NCBI RefSeq assembly: GCF_019320115.1
Contig: NC_089598.1
Coordinates: 28,110,427 to 28,174,426 of the forward strand
Length of the DNA: 64,000 bases
Source: Miscanthus floridulus
Lineage: Eukaryota; Streptophyta; Magnoliopsida; Poales; Poaceae
Reading direction: 5' to 3'
The notes under the pieces are model-generated. The model did not search any database. It saw only the letters and a program-made list of their open reading frames with translations, and was not told the DNA's origin. Position numbers and translations under genes: made by a program. Below, in pieces: positions 1 through 11,613 of this stretch (position 1 is its first letter; every line of letters begins with the position of its first letter).

Positions 1-1
1 C

Positions 2-943
2 ATGCATCGATGGATTGCCATGACTTTGTTCGCTAGACAGGACATTCGATTTATTTACCATGCAGAAATGCAAATTCTCTATGCTATGCTTAAAAAGATT
101 AAAATTGCTCCTGTGAAAGAAATTTTTAAACATTGGTTAGAAACATTCAAGGCTTCTACATCTATCTCTTGCACGTCCCTTGTGACTCGTATTGCCACTA
201 GTATTGGTGCATTGGATGGACAAGATGTGACATACATCTCTACTCCACGCATCAGTATTAATGAGCACTACTTGATGCAAGGGAATCATTTGAAATATGA
301 TGATGCAGGGAACCTTGTGTTTTTCTTCCTGCGGTATAAAAACGAGATTATGTTATCTAACCCAAAACTCTCTTTGTATAAGTCCTCGGAGCTAACTTTC
401 ACTCTTATCGAGCAAGAGGAAGCACACAGGAGTTCTGTTTCTCGTAGGTCAACACGGAGCAGGACTAGGAACGAAGCAGACAGCTCTCAACGGCCACCAC
501 CAACACCGACACCACTTGTGCCTTAGGCGTACCATGCGGAGTGGTTTCCAGCCATGCAGACGCCTGGGTTCACACTCGGGTACCAACCCGGCTAGGGACA
601 CACCCTGTAACCACACAAGTCCGATGGATTGGGATGGCATGAGGCTGATGATTTATCATGAAGACATGCTCACTCCTCCGACTTCGAGGGACTACCACCA
701 CCCATCTAGCCACGACAGTCTACTTCGGATCATCACGAGCTAGACGGCATGAACACCTGCCACCAAGGACTATAGATCCGCACAGGTAAAATACAAAATA
801 CACTTAACACTCATGTGCAGGATACAATCTAGTGGCAGCTTCAACAGCAGCAACAGATGGTGCAAATGAACGCACTGCTGAAGCAACAGAACAACGCGCA
901 GGTGACCTACCTACGGTCCATGGGATACAATCCTCAACCATAG
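2..943 (+). pseudogene. Accessory ORF of an Athila-like gypsy element, partial and broken
   Basis: An open frame of 174 codons starts at the window edge with a region resembling the conserved MHRWIA segment of ORFs in grass Athila/Tat-type gypsy elements. It ends in a Ser/Arg- and Pro-rich tail at 524-526. A second coding scrap at 833-943 reads as a Gln-rich segment followed by YLRSMGYNPQP and a stop, which matches the style of the C-terminus of the same ORF class, so the reading frame was probably broken between 526 and 833. The function of this ORF class is not established, and no catalytic domain is visible. The noncoding tail at 944-1320 and the matching sequence resuming at 7773 suggest that it lies in the 3' part of the element. 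The family call comes from memory of such ORFs and was not searched. Confidence 0.45.
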
Positions 944-1320
944 GCCATGAGCTAGCTTAGGGGAGGACCCCACAGAGGCAACTTGTATCTTTTATTTTTC
1001 ATATTTTTAAATTGTCGCATTTATTTTCAGCATTGATTTAATTATTAGCATTTAAAAAAATTAAAAATACAAAAAACAAAATATGATAAACATACCAAAA
1101 ATATGAATTTCACTCTCATATGTGTTTTAAGAATGTTTAGTTTCTCCTATGTTAAAATGATGAATAGTTGCTCTGTCTATAATTTATCTGTGCCTAGGCT
1201 GTAACTTAGTATTCCCTAAGATTTAAGTTTGTTGACTGAAAATGTCTCATCCTAAAAACTTGAAAACTTGTGGGTTGCAAATGCATGCCCCTTTTCTAAG
1301 TAGTTGCGAGTTATGATATG
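944..1320 (+). other. AT-rich 3' internal noncoding region of the Athila-like element
   Basis: No ORF is seen. A purine-rich stretch (ggggagg) lies at about 960-967, followed by A/T-rich sequence. The segment stops at the TSD of the solo LTR and is inferred to continue at 7773. Confidence 0.4.
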
Positions 1321-1633
1321 GTACATGTTGACTGTCATTAACACCAATTATAAACTGTCAACATAACCTGCATATATACTTAATTCTATCACTAAACATA
1401 GTTATAGGGTTTGATTCTAACAAATTCCACAAGTTTTGGTGCTCTCACTTGTCTCGCAGGATATTTAATTTTTCACAGAACAAAATTATCTCAAATGGTG
1501 AATGTGCACCATTGTGAAGAGCTCGTGGAGCTGATCGAAACAGATATATTATTTGCTATATTTGGAGCTCAGAATGAAAAGATATAAATTTTGCAAATAA
1601 AAGAAAAACTCCACATCACGAGCTACGGGATTA

Positions 1634-2124
1634 ATTGGGCCCAATTCAGAATTTGTCCCATAAAGACCATGTGCATTTTAATAAGGTATGGTGGAAAGTT
1701 TAGTACCAATGAGGCTAAATAAGAGGAAGAGGGTGCTAGGCGCCCCCATATATAGCAGCTCCTATCCCCTCCCTAGAGCCATCCTAAAACCCTAATTCAT
1801 AACCTCATTCTAGGATCAAGGCATCAAGAGAAGATTAGTCCTTTATATGATCTAGTCTTGTAAATAAAAATATTGAGTTAGAGAGTGAGGAAAGAGTTTG
1901 GAGGAAGTGCTGGCCTATCGGTGTTACCTCTATGGCTTGTACTTTGGCGGATCTTGGCTTCTCCAAGTCTACATTTGAGATACCTCTGGTAATTGAATTC
2001 TATTTAAAATAAGTTTTGTGCTCTTTTGTTCACGGGTTCACAGTTCTTTTGAGTGCTCTACTCCTTGTTAGATCTCTAGATTAGAGTAGTAATCGTTAGC
2101 ATAAGCGTGGTGCTTAGGCTATCG
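1634..2124 (+). repeat. Left copy of ~490 bp direct duplication (gypsy LTR segment)
   Basis: Aligns from end to end with 6904-7391, with about 35 mismatches plus a 3 bp gap counted by eye (about 93% identity). At the right edge both copies read through GGTGCTTAGGCTATCG and then diverge, here into Copia LTR sequence. Confidence 0.85.
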
Positions 2125-2572
2125 ACTTCTTCCACCTCTAGTCATTTAGACCGACCTGAACAGAAAAGTGCTCACTTTCTCTCTTCTCCATTGGTGAACT
2201 TGAGCTCCCAAGCATTTCTTTGTGATTTCCCCATCAATCCTTGAGAGAAAAGGCTTCAAAACTCGATTAGAGAGTAGATCCACTAATTTCCAAAGTCTAA
2301 GAGCACTTGGTTTATGTTTTAGCTAGTGGATTGTGTTTGTTACTCTTGGAGCTTGCTCCTAGCTGGCTAGAGCATCGCCCGTGGAGCTTGCCAACTTGTG
2401 TGGCAGCCCCAGAAGGTTTGTAACCATCTCTTGAAGCTCATAAACTCAAGTTTTGGCTCGGCAGTGCCGTGGGCTCAGAGTGATAGTGCCGCGAGTTGAA
2501 TTTGATGTTTGCTCAAGTTTTGTTTTAATAGGTCTATTCTCCCCCCTCTAGGCTAACTAGAGATCCTACAAG

Positions 2573-2584
2573 TGGTATCAAAGC
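2573..2584 (+). other. Primer-binding site of the Copia fragment
   Basis: TGGTATCAAAGC begins 2 bases after the LTR end (CCTACA, 2570). It differs at one base from TGGTATCAGAGC, the initiator-Met tRNA PBS seen in the other two Copia-type elements of this window. Confidence 0.75.
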
Positions 2585-2618
2585 GAGGTTACCTCTTGTA
2601 CGCTTCACCACATGAGGT

Positions 2619-5482
2619 ATGGAGCCTAGAGGAGTATCTAGTGGTGTGAAGCCCGTTGACATCGATTCGAAGGACATGAGCTTACATGACACCGATAGTA
2701 GCGAGCTCAATGCCTCTACTGCGAGCAACACCATACTCCCACAGCTAGAGGCAACCGATGCCAAGAAAGCTCAAAATGAAGAAGAAAGAAGAAAAAGAAA
2801 GGCAGCTAGAAAAGCAAAACGAGAAGCAAGAGAAAAAAGAAGGAGCAAGAAAGGCTAGAAGACAGGAAGCAAAGAAAAGAAGAAAGAAAGCTCAAGAGAG
2901 AAGCAAGAAGAAAAAGAAGAGAAGCTAGGAAGAAGAAAGAAGAGGAAGAAAAAATAACCAATGCATCATCAAATAACATTACAAGTAGTTTCGAAGATAG
3001 AGATGATGATGAGTGCTACCAAGTGACCAAGGGGGGGCAAGAAGGAGAAGAAAGGAAAGGGCAAAGCCGACTCCAATAACAAATATGCCGCCATATCCTT
3101 TAACTATTCTTCTATGTCTATGACTAACCATGATCGAAGGTCTTTCATCAATGTGCTCGTGGGCAAGTTACCTCATTTTGATGGGACTAACTTTGCCAAG
3201 TGGAAGCACTTGATGAGAGCCTATCTTATAGGTCTTCACCCTGACATTTGGGAGGTTGTTTTGTAATGGATTTGAGTCACCGGTTGATCCCAAGAATCCA
3301 ACTCTAGATGAAATGTGAATTATTCATCTCAATGGTCAAGCCACAAGTGTTTTGCTTAGTGCTTTGGATGGTGATGAGTACAATAGAGTGATGGGTGTTG
3401 ATGTTGCCAACTAAATATGGGACACCTAGAACCTTGCACATGAAGGGATTGACAAAGTGAGGAAGGCAAGAATTGAGTTGTTGATGGCCAAGCTCAACTG
3501 GTTCATGATCTTGGATGGAGAAGGGCCACAAGAGATATTTAATAGGTTGATGGTGATTGTCGGCAAGATTAGAGGCTATGGTGGTGATGAGCTAGATTAT
3601 CACAAGGTAGTGAAGATTATGTCGGAAGCTTATTCACCTAGAAATAAGACCATGGTGAATCTAATTAGAGATAAGAAGAAGTTTGAGTACTTCACACCAA
3701 ATGTTGTACTTGGGAGGATCTTGACCTTTAACATGCAAAGAGAAGAAGCAAATGAGAGGAAGAAGCTTGGTGAGTTGCAAGCAAAGATAGATGGCATGAA
3801 GATAAAGTTTGTAGCTCTCAAAGCCAACAAAGCAAGCTTCAGCAAGCAAGCCAAAAGCAATCAAGCAAGTCCAAGAGCAAGTAGAGACTACATCATCCTC
3901 AAGTGAAGATGAAAATGATGATGAACATTATAAAAAGGTTGATGATGTTGCTCTCTTCATGAAGAGATTTCAAAAGGGACTAAAGAAGCAAGGCAACAAG
4001 ATAGTGAAGAGAAAGTTTTCAAACAATAAGAAGAGGATATGCTACAATTATGGTAGCACCGAGGACTTCATTGCCAAGTGTCCATTTGAGATCAAAGACA
4101 ACAAGTACAAGAAGGACAAGAAAGAAGAGAAGACCGACTGTAGAAAGAGCAAGAAGTACATGGGAGAAGCTCACATTTGGTGTGAATGGGACTCAACTAG
4201 AGAGAGCTCAAGTGAAGAGGATGAGAAGATTGCAACCGTAGCTATTCATAAGCCATCCTCTACACCAAGGCTCTTCAACATGTCCGATGATGACTACTAC
4301 TCCCCTCACATTTGTCTCATGGAAAAGAGTGAGAAGGTAAAATCAAAAGCCAAACCTCCTCCACCTTTTATTGATATCTCTAGTAGTGATATTAGTGATA
4401 GCTCTAGTGATGATGGATCTAGTGATGAAGAAATTAACTTAATAACTAAAAATTTAGATGGAAAGACCAAATTGTTCATCACTAAGCTAATGGAGGATTT
4501 AGAGAGTGTCCAAGCTGAGCTAGAATCAAAGAGGAGACTCTTATTCAACAAGAGGATCTCTACATTGCTAGCAAGGATGCTCTTGCATTATAGAGAAGTG
4601 AGGTGGAATCCTTGCGTAAGGCCTTGGCCAAAGAGCAAGAGGGCCATGCTATCACACAGAAAGCATATAATGCTCTCAAGAAAAAGTATTGTGACTTGGA
4701 TGAAAAGTACAAAGAACTTGAGATGCAATATGGTATTCTTTGGGATAGCAACTCATATCCCACTAAAGCAAAGGAAGAATCTACTCCCTCTACTAGCCAA
4801 GGTTGTGGAAAATGTTATAATCTCAATTTGAATGCCTATTCCACTAACCTTACAGATATGGAGGCTATGAGAAAGGAGATTGCTAGGCTCAATGAGATCA
4901 TTGGAAAAGGGTGCATGGATGTCAAGGCCTAAACCAATGACAAGAAGAAGGATGAACCAAAAGTGCCACAATATAAGAAAGGAAGGCATCCCTCAATCAA
5001 GCATGGGCTCAGACACACAAAAGGAGCCAAGACAAATGGAAGAAAGATAGTGAATGACTATGAATATGTGCAATTTGAGAGGAAGGGTAGAATTGGTGTA
5101 GAGCAGCCTACACAGACCACGGTAGTGCAGCGTCCTAGAGCGGCAGTGCCACGCCCTGCAAAAATGGGAAGGCTACCAATTCTATTCCTAATCCGACTAA
5201 GCCCATGAAGAAAGTGTTCAGCAAAAGCAGGTTTCCTAGAATCCAAAGGAATCAATATGGGGCACTAAGAACAAGTATGTTTATCAACCGAAGACCCATG
5301 CACCTTGATAAAGCTTGACATCATGCTTCGTATTAAGGAACAATAGCAGTGGTCAAGTGGTTGCAAAATATGTTGGAAAGGAAACCAACATATATAGGAA
5401 CACTTCTATTTGGGTTCCTAAGTTTCTTGTGACTAACATGCAAGGCCTCATGTCAAGTTGGGGACCTAAATCTAGCAACTAA
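2619..5482 (+). pseudogene. gag: Sirevirus-type gag, multiply frameshifted
   Basis: Gag is the structural protein that packages element RNA. The pieces run in order: a Lys/Arg-rich N-terminal segment (2619-2858), a core segment with the PHFDGTNFAKWK motif near 3170-3210, an alpha-helical gag core (3457-3906), a zinc-knuckle and Ser/Asp-rich region (3959-4600), coiled-coil sequence (4603-4932) and a C-terminal segment ending SSN-stop at 5480-5482. The knuckle at 4040-4081 is damaged: the second Cys is Tyr and the His position is Asp, so zinc binding should be lost. Frames change at least near 2860, 3910, 4560 and 4930, and stop codons fall in the 3260-3450 stretch. The gene is dead. It is homologous in layout to the gag at 42737-44821. 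Confidence 0.75.
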
Positions 5483-5519
5483 ATTTGTTTTGCAGGCATA
5501 GTCCTCCGGTGGATCGAGT

Positions 5520-6903
5520 TGGGTGCTTGATAGTGGATGTACAAATCATATGACCGGAGAAAGGAGTATGTTCTCATCATATTTCCCAATGATGCACTCA
5601 AACAAAAATATTGTCTTTAGAGACAATTCAAAGGGGGATGTGATTAGTCTTGGTAAAGTTGCTATAACCGTTGAGCATTCAATTATAAATGTTTTACATG
5701 TTGATTCATTGAGTTACAATTTGTTGTCTGTTTCTCAATTGTGTGAGATGGGCTACAATTGTCTCTTTATGGATAAGGGTGTAGAAGTCTTTAGAAGGGA
5801 GGATTCCTCTATTGTTTTTATGAGTCAATTAAAGAATAAGCTTTACCTAGTTGATTTCAACAAAAGTAAAGCTAAGCTTGAGACTTGTTTAGTAGCAAAA
5901 TCTAGCATGGGTTGGCTTTGACATCGCTGACTAGCCCATGTTGGGATGAGGAACTTGGTCAAAACTTCTAAAAGATGAACACATCCTAGGACTAACAAAT
6001 GATCACTTTGAGAAAGATAGGATTTATAGCGCTTGTCAAGCCAGAAAGCAAGTCGGTGTACCTCACCCACTAAAGAGCATCATGACCACCGAGCAATCAT
6101 TGGAGCTAATTCACATGGATCTCTTTGGACCGATCACCTACCTAAGTCTCAGGGATAACAAATATGGTCTTGTTATTATTGATGATTATTCCTGTTTCAC
6201 TTGGGTATTCTTTTTTATGACAAATGCCAAGTTCAAGAAGAGGTGAAGTATTTGTTAGAAGAGCACAAAAGGAGTTCGGTCTCCCAGTCAAGAAAGTGAG
6301 AAGTGATAATGGGACCGAATTTAAGGATACTCTTGTTGAAGAGTTTCTTGATGAAGAGGGCATCAAGCATGAGTTTTCACCTCCATACACCCCTAAATAA
6401 AATGGTATAGTAGAGAGGAAGAACCGAATACTCATTGACATGGCAAGGACAATGCTAGATGAGTACAAGACGCTAGACCTCTTTTGGTGCGACGTCGTCA
6501 ACACCGCTTGCCATGCCATCAACCACCTCTACCTACACAAGAAGTTGAAGAAAACTTCATATGAGCTTCTAACTGTTAACAAACCAAAGGTGTCTTACTT
6601 TAGAGTATTTGGGTGTAAGTGTTTCATACTTAACAAGAAAACCCAAAACCTCTAAGTTTGCACCTAAAGTTGATAAAGATTTTCTTCTTGGTTATGGATC
6701 AAATGAGCATGCCTACCGTGTTTTCAACAAAACCTTAGGGAGAGTTGAGATTGAGGTAGATGTGTCATTTGATGAATCTAATGGCTCTCAAGTAGAGCAA
6801 GTTGATTCAAGTGTTGTAGGAAAGGAGGATCCACCATGTGAAGCAATCAATCAACTAGCTATTGGTGATATTAGACCACAAGAAGTTCAAGTCACTAAAG
6901 TGG
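5520..6903 (+). pseudogene. pol: Copia pol fragment: protease and integrase, no RT
   Basis: The protease signature LDSGCTNHMTG opens the frame (Asp-Ser-Gly at 5529-5537), as in Copia aspartic proteases that mature Gag-Pol. It runs as one frame to 5921, through the GAG-pre-integrase motif SSMGWL, where a Trp-to-stop change falls. Integrase sequence follows in shifting frames: a D-containing first catalytic region near 6110-6130, RSDNGTEF near 6300, a glutamate region near 6410, and a readable end at 6609-6903 with FLLGYGSNEHAYRVF. The coding sequence is cut at about 6903 by gypsy LTR sequence, just where the RT domain would begin. At least two frameshifts and several stops make it nonfunctional. 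Confidence 0.75.
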
Positions 6904-7391
6904 ATTTGACCCAATTTAGAATTTGACCCATAAAAGCCATGTGCATTTTAATAAGATATGGTAGAAAGTTTAGTACCAATGAGGCTAAATAAGAGGAGGG
7001 TGTTAGGCGCCCCCATATATAGCAGCTCCTACCCCCTCCCTAGAGCCATCCTGAAACCCTAATTCATAACCTCATTCCAAGATCAGGGCATCAAGAGAAG
7101 ATTAGTCCTTTATGGGATCTAGTCTTCTAAATAAAAATATTGAGTTAGAGAGTGAGAGAAGAGTTTGGAGGAAGTATCGGCCTATCGGTGCTACCTCTAT
7201 GGCTTGTACTTTGGCAAATCTAGGGTTCTCCAAGTCTACATCTGAGATACCTATGGTAATTGATTTCTATTTAAAGTTAGTTTCGTGCTCTTTTGTTCAC
7301 GGGTTCATAGTTCTTTTGAGTGCTCTACTCCTTGTTAGATCTCTGGATTAGAGTAGTAATCGTTAGCATAAGCGTGGTGCTTAGGCTATCG
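6904..7391 (+). repeat. Right copy of ~490 bp direct duplication (gypsy LTR segment)
   Basis: Partner of 1634-2124. It begins where Copia pol stops and continues past 7391 into the remaining 3' part of the LTR, which the left copy lacks. Confidence 0.85.
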
Positions 7392-7772
7392 GCTACCTGT
7401 GTTTGCTCCCTATTTCTTGGTTGTGTGGTAGTAGCTGGAGGTGATAGCCCCATCTATCCTTTGTAGTCCACACCGAATTGAGCAGGTTCTGAACTTAGTA
7501 GGACCATAGTTGGGCCGGTAGAGTTATCTATTAGTGGTGCTTTACCTTCTAAGCGGTGTCCCAAAGTGAACACTAGAATCATAAGCCTTGCTTTGCATAG
7601 GGTCATAACCATAAGAATCCTCTCTACTCATACATTAAACCTTGATTGCTATCCCTAGACAAACTAGTTGTTAGATGACATACACATGTTTTCCTATGGA
7701 TACGATACTCGATAATACTCCGGGTGAAAACTACTTCGATACCCATGCGCTTCCACAGATGTCAATAGTACA

Positions 7773-8865
7773 AATAGAATTTGCTATGATTTTGTTCTAG
7801 GAGAGACTAGACATCCGGAGTTTTCAATTTCAAAAAATGCTAAAATTCAAAGTTCCTCAATGATTATGAATACCTACCAAGGCCATATGACATGATTCAA
7901 ATTCAAATCTTAGTCATATGCTACTTATTATTGCATTGAGCTTTGTGAAATTGTTGTGACCCTTGTTGAGATTCTTGTCATGCACCCATGATCAAGACAC
8001 ACATATACCCACAAATAAATTGCTAGCTCTTGCACTGTTACGCAAAAAACATGATTTTCCGTCCACTAAATAATTACTCCATCAATGTTTCGTGAGTCTC
8101 TCTCTAAAGTTTCGTATGCCAAAAAGAATAATATGGGCTATGCTAAAAAAAGAAGGAAAATAAAAGAAAAGTATCCATGCCAAAAGGCATGAGAGAAAAA
8201 AATGCATGCCAAAGAGCATGAAGAAAAGAAAAAAAAAGAAAGAAATAAAGATAGCCCATACTTTCAAATAAAAGGCATTCTCCAAAAAGAGAGATTCATG
8301 ATTCAAAGGAGTATAAAAATATTTTAGAATTAGGAATTTATAAAAATTCCACACACTTGCATGTCTTGGTCAAAGTGTATGACTTGGATCTCCTTGAGGT
8401 CCGGTTTTTGACTTAGCAAAATATGCGATGCAAGTATGCCTCCATTTCATACCTACCCAAAACTCCACAAAAAAGCCTTTAGTGATAGGATGAAAAAGAA
8501 GGCAATCAAATGCCTTGGTGAGATTTCATACACATTGAGTGATCGAGAGAATCATTTGAGGAACTTACTTTTATTTTGTAAAACTCATAAAACCTTCGAA
8601 TAAACAGTTGATCAAGGAATGAATGATTCGTGATTCTGTTATAACTATTCTATCTTGCAACCGCCCAAGAACTTGGAAAAGCTATAAGCCCCACGAGGAT
8701 CAAGGTAAAGGGTGGATAAAAATGCCAACTTATTTGAATTGTGGAGAAATACTTTGTTATAGGCATGGCACTTATGAAATATACTTGGCATAGTAGCAAC
8801 TCCTAATCAACAACTAAGTACTGAACTATTTGCTTAGGATGAGCAAAGGTTAAGCTTGGGTAATT
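7773..8865 (+). other. Noncoding internal region of the Athila-like element
   Basis: AT-rich and without a credible ORF. It holds A-rich tracts and a short repeated palindrome of the type ATGCCAAAAGGCATG (three degenerate copies at about 8176-8222). The segment GAGCAAAGGTTAAGCTTGGG (8841-8860) lies directly before the LTR at 8866 and resembles the sequence upstream of the 3' LTR in grass Tat/Athila elements. Confidence 0.45.
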
Positions 8866-10386
8866 TGTTAGCGATCCTTAACGACCATATCTAACCGCCA
8901 ATTAATATCCAAAATAGGAGAAATAAATAAACTTTTGACACATGCATTTACTATTGATATATTACCACATGTATTGGATACTTAGTGTTTTACAGGACAT
9001 ACATATGAAATACATGGGAATATGATCAAAAGGCGCAACACAGGAAAGAGTAAAGTAGAAAAGCACAAAGGAGCTAAGCAAAAGCCCACCTACATGCAAA
9101 AACTAGGCCGAGCACCACCGAGGAAGCAACCCCAGGCCTAGCCAGTAGCCCACCAGAGCAAGGCGATGGCGAGTGGGGCTAGCCCTAGTGCGGCCGCACC
9201 AAGGGTGCACCCATACCCCGACCACTGCCTGTTGGGCCCACCTTGCTCCAGCGGTTACATGGCGCATGCAAAGGCGACTTAGGGTGGTTTCCTAATTTAC
9301 TAGGGCCAAACCGACCTCCAACTTTGTATAAAAAGAGGAGTGGTGCTCACCTTTCAACACACCTCATTTGGAGCCAAACACCTCACACCTCTTGTAATCT
9401 TTTACTTTTAGTAGTACTTTTGGAGCTAGCAAAGCTATCAAGGAGAGCTTGACTCCTTGGAAGAGAGAAATCCTAGTATGAATACTATGAAGGATTCTTC
9501 CAAAGTGTTGCTCTCATATCTTCAATATAGTAGTGCATATGAACTAGAGTATAGTCTACATGTTATAATCATGACATATGAACTAGCATATAGTTTCTAT
9601 GCTATGAGCTTGACATGTAGAACTCTATGCTTAAACATTCATATAACTTGTATGATTAGAAGTAGAGCTAAGTTGAGGTGGCGGTTCATCGTGCCTTCAG
9701 GTGTGCCCTTGTCCTATGCTTGTCGATCCATAGGGTTGGAGTCCTAGGGGGATGTGGGTAGTTTTTGTGTAATCGAGCAAGGAGCCAGGTACATGGGAAC
9801 CTATGAATACATTTCCTACTCCATGGTTGAGGGGTAGGTGGCAGGTGGTGACTGCCCTGTTTGTCCCTCATAATCCCCCACGTTTGGGTAGGATATAGGA
9901 GTCTAAATTGTCACGAGGTTGCTGGCAGACCAGTACTCAGTGGCCTCTGGACCTATCTCACACTTAGGTCTAGTTCTAACCATGTAGTTTATATGATCAT
10001 CGACTGTTCATTGCATGGCTATATTAGAACATGCCTGCTCCACTTAGGAACATTCTTTTATTCTTTGTTTTTCTTTTATCCTTGAGGTTGGCCCAGATGT
10101 ATGTCCACTATCCTTGAAATACTATTTTTACCCCTATCATAGACTATTGGTTTACTATGCAAGTATGTAATCTTGTTCATATCCATGCTAGACTCTTACA
10201 CCTTGCCTTCCTTTGGGGAAATATAAATAACGATACCCTAAATACTTTTAGGTGAAATGCTACAACAATAGATCCATACACTTATGGATACTTTCTGTAA
10301 TCGTTAAGAACTATCGTGTTAGTGTTCCTTGGTGGCATCACTAAGATTTATCCAAATCTTAGTGATGGTGTTAAGAAATGCCAACA
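8866..10386 (+). mobile_element. Athila-like gypsy LTR, ~1.5 kb
   Basis: Starts TGTTAGCGATCCTTAAC and ends TGCCAACA. Its opening matches the style of the other LTRs in this family (TGTTGRCGGTC...), and its end resembles the ...ATACCAACA end at 23181. A TATA-like TATAAAAAG lies near 9328. On the left it abuts element-internal sequence and on the right PBS-like sequence, so this one LTR appears shared by two internal regions. Confidence 0.6.
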
Positions 10387-10394
10387 GACATTTC

Positions 10395-10411
10395 TAGTGT
10401 CATTGCCAGGA
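10395..10411 (+). other. Degenerate PBS of Athila/Tat type
   Basis: TAGTGTCATTGCCAGGA follows the LTR end by 8 bases. It looks like a transition-decayed form of the TGGCGCCGTTGCCGGGGA primer site typical of plant Athila/Tat elements. The assignment depends on accepting several C-to-T/G-to-A changes. Confidence 0.4.
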
Positions 10412-10479
10412 ATAGATTACATCTCCATACTTGGTGATTGCACTAACAAAAGCCAACACCAGCCATATGTTCAATCCAC

Positions 10480-10876
10480 TATGGTAGACAGAACAACTCA
10501 GAAGCTGCCATTTAGATTCTATAGCCCATACAAGATACTTTAGCAAGTTCGCAAAGTTACATACAAATTGGACCTTCCACTTGGGGCTAAGATTCATCTA
10601 GTAGTCAATGTTTCTTAGCTTAAGATGCAAGTGCCTCCTGCTATTGGGCTAATCAATGATTTGTCTTTAGTATCTACTGATCCTTTGTAGCTTCGGGTTC
10701 TAGTTAAGGTGCTAAACCATCGTATGGTCATTCGAGGAGCAACTGTGATATTGCGAGTGTTGATTTAGTGGGAATGTTGGCCAGAATCTATGGCCATCTG
10801 GGAAGATGAACACTGGATCAAGAAGAAGTTTCCATCTGGACTAGCTTGAGGACAAGCTATGTTTCAAGGGTAGGAG
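10480..10876 (+). pseudogene. pol: Chromovirus-like gypsy pol C-terminus
   Basis: A single reading frame gives KLPFRFYSPYKIL, VTYKLDLP, KIHLVVNVS-stop-LK and WECWPESMAIWED. This is the integrase C-terminal and chromodomain-like tail of Ty3/gypsy chromoviruses, the part that tethers integrase to chromatin. The frame is kept to 10873 but is interrupted by TAG at 10541, 10616, 10688 and 10766 and TGA at 10847. The upstream pol is missing. It lies just upstream of a polypurine-like tract and the 310 bp LTR, as expected for the 3' end of such an element. Confidence 0.75.
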
Positions 10877-10878
10877 AA

Positions 10879-11188
10879 TGTTATGAGTACAAATAGGTAT
10901 GGGCTTTTGCCTTGGGCCTCGGCCTTGTAATAAGTCTAGGCCTCAGCTTGTTAGCTCTTAGGTGGTGAGATGTAAGCCGGTGCTGCGATGATATAAGCAG
11001 GCGTCTAGTCTCTGAACAGGGTAACGTAGAATAGAGTCATTTCCTAACTGACAAACGACCTTTGTTACCATACCCGCCCATGGGTTCCTGTCGTGTTCTT
11101 CCACCCTCCAACTCTGTTCTTGCTATTCTATCCTAGATTCCTGCTACTCCCAATTGAAATTCCCTTCTAGTTATCGGTTCTCATAACA
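10879..11188 (+). mobile_element. 3' LTR of chromovirus-like gypsy element, 310 bp
   Basis: Starts TGTTATGAG and ends CTCATAACA, a perfect 9 bp inverted terminal repeat with the canonical TG...CA ends. The tract AAGGGTAGGAGAA just upstream is a plausible polypurine tract. Such short LTRs fit the Reina-like group, though the clade is inferred. Confidence 0.75.
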
Positions 11189-11278
11189 CCCTGGCCCATA
11201 TATCCAACACTAGAAAAATATGAAGTTGTTACTCAAGTATAGGACCCAAACATTCATGTTTAACTAACACTCTAGACT

Positions 11279-11613
11279 CGATAGGGAAGTTATGGCTCAA
11301 TAAGAAAAGAAACAGGGTACTAAATATTATTGCTTTAGCTGTATTATGGAGCTTGTGAAAACTTAGAAATGATTTGTGTTTCTAGAGAGCTAGATTGATA
11401 TATTCTTGGACAAGGTGGCGCAATGGCTCAAAATTGGCTAATTCTGTGTTAGGAAAACAATCAAGCTTCACTAAAAGGAAAAATAACACCCTTATGCTTG
11501 CACCTACTGGTCCAAGATGGGAAATGAAAAGGGACAGAACAAAAGTTACAGATTTGTCAATGAATAGCCTATCCATGATGGAATCCACATCTAGTTCTCG
11601 TGCTCAATCGTGA
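11279..11613 (+). pseudogene. LINE ORF2 C-terminal fragment
   Basis: A frame reading WLNKKRNRVLNIIALAVLWS followed by L-stop-KLRNDLCF resembles the conserved LWxLWKxRN stretch near the C-terminus of plant non-LTR reverse transcriptases, after the zf-RVT domain. Two in-frame stops (TGA, then TAG before RARLIYSW) break it, and an open stretch continues to 11613. No catalytic RT motif, 5' part or poly(A) tail is recognised, so it is a short relic. The assignment rests on one motif. Confidence 0.4.

Larger units (their letters stand above)
2125..6903 (+). mobile_element. Truncated Sirevirus-type Copia fragment
   Basis: The fragment holds the 3' ~450 bp of a Copia LTR (2125-2570), a PBS, a broken gag and the protease and integrase parts of pol. 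It stops abruptly at about 6903, before reverse transcriptase. Neither end is a true element terminus: there is no LTR start and no 3' LTR. This was therefore not a normal integration. Gag layout and the Ser/Asp-rich and coiled regions resemble the better-preserved Sirevirus at 42.7-48.1 kb. Confidence 0.75.
1326..7767 (+). mobile_element. Gypsy solo LTR (~1.2 kb) interrupted by a captured Copia fragment
   Basis: The LTR starts TGTTGACTGTCATTAAC at 1326 and ends near 7767. It is flanked by the 5 bp direct repeat GTACA (1321-1325 and 7768-7772). The expected terminal CA reads TA, compatible with one C-to-T change. Sequence from 1326 to about 2124 plus 7392-7767 gives an LTR of roughly 1.17 kb, close to the ~1.22-1.23 kb of two relatives at 18.9-23.2 kb. 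A TATA-like CATATATAG lies near 1749 and again near 7014. No internal coding region of its own remains, hence solo LTR. The interior is split by a Copia fragment bracketed by duplicated LTR sequence (separate entries). Confidence 0.7.
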
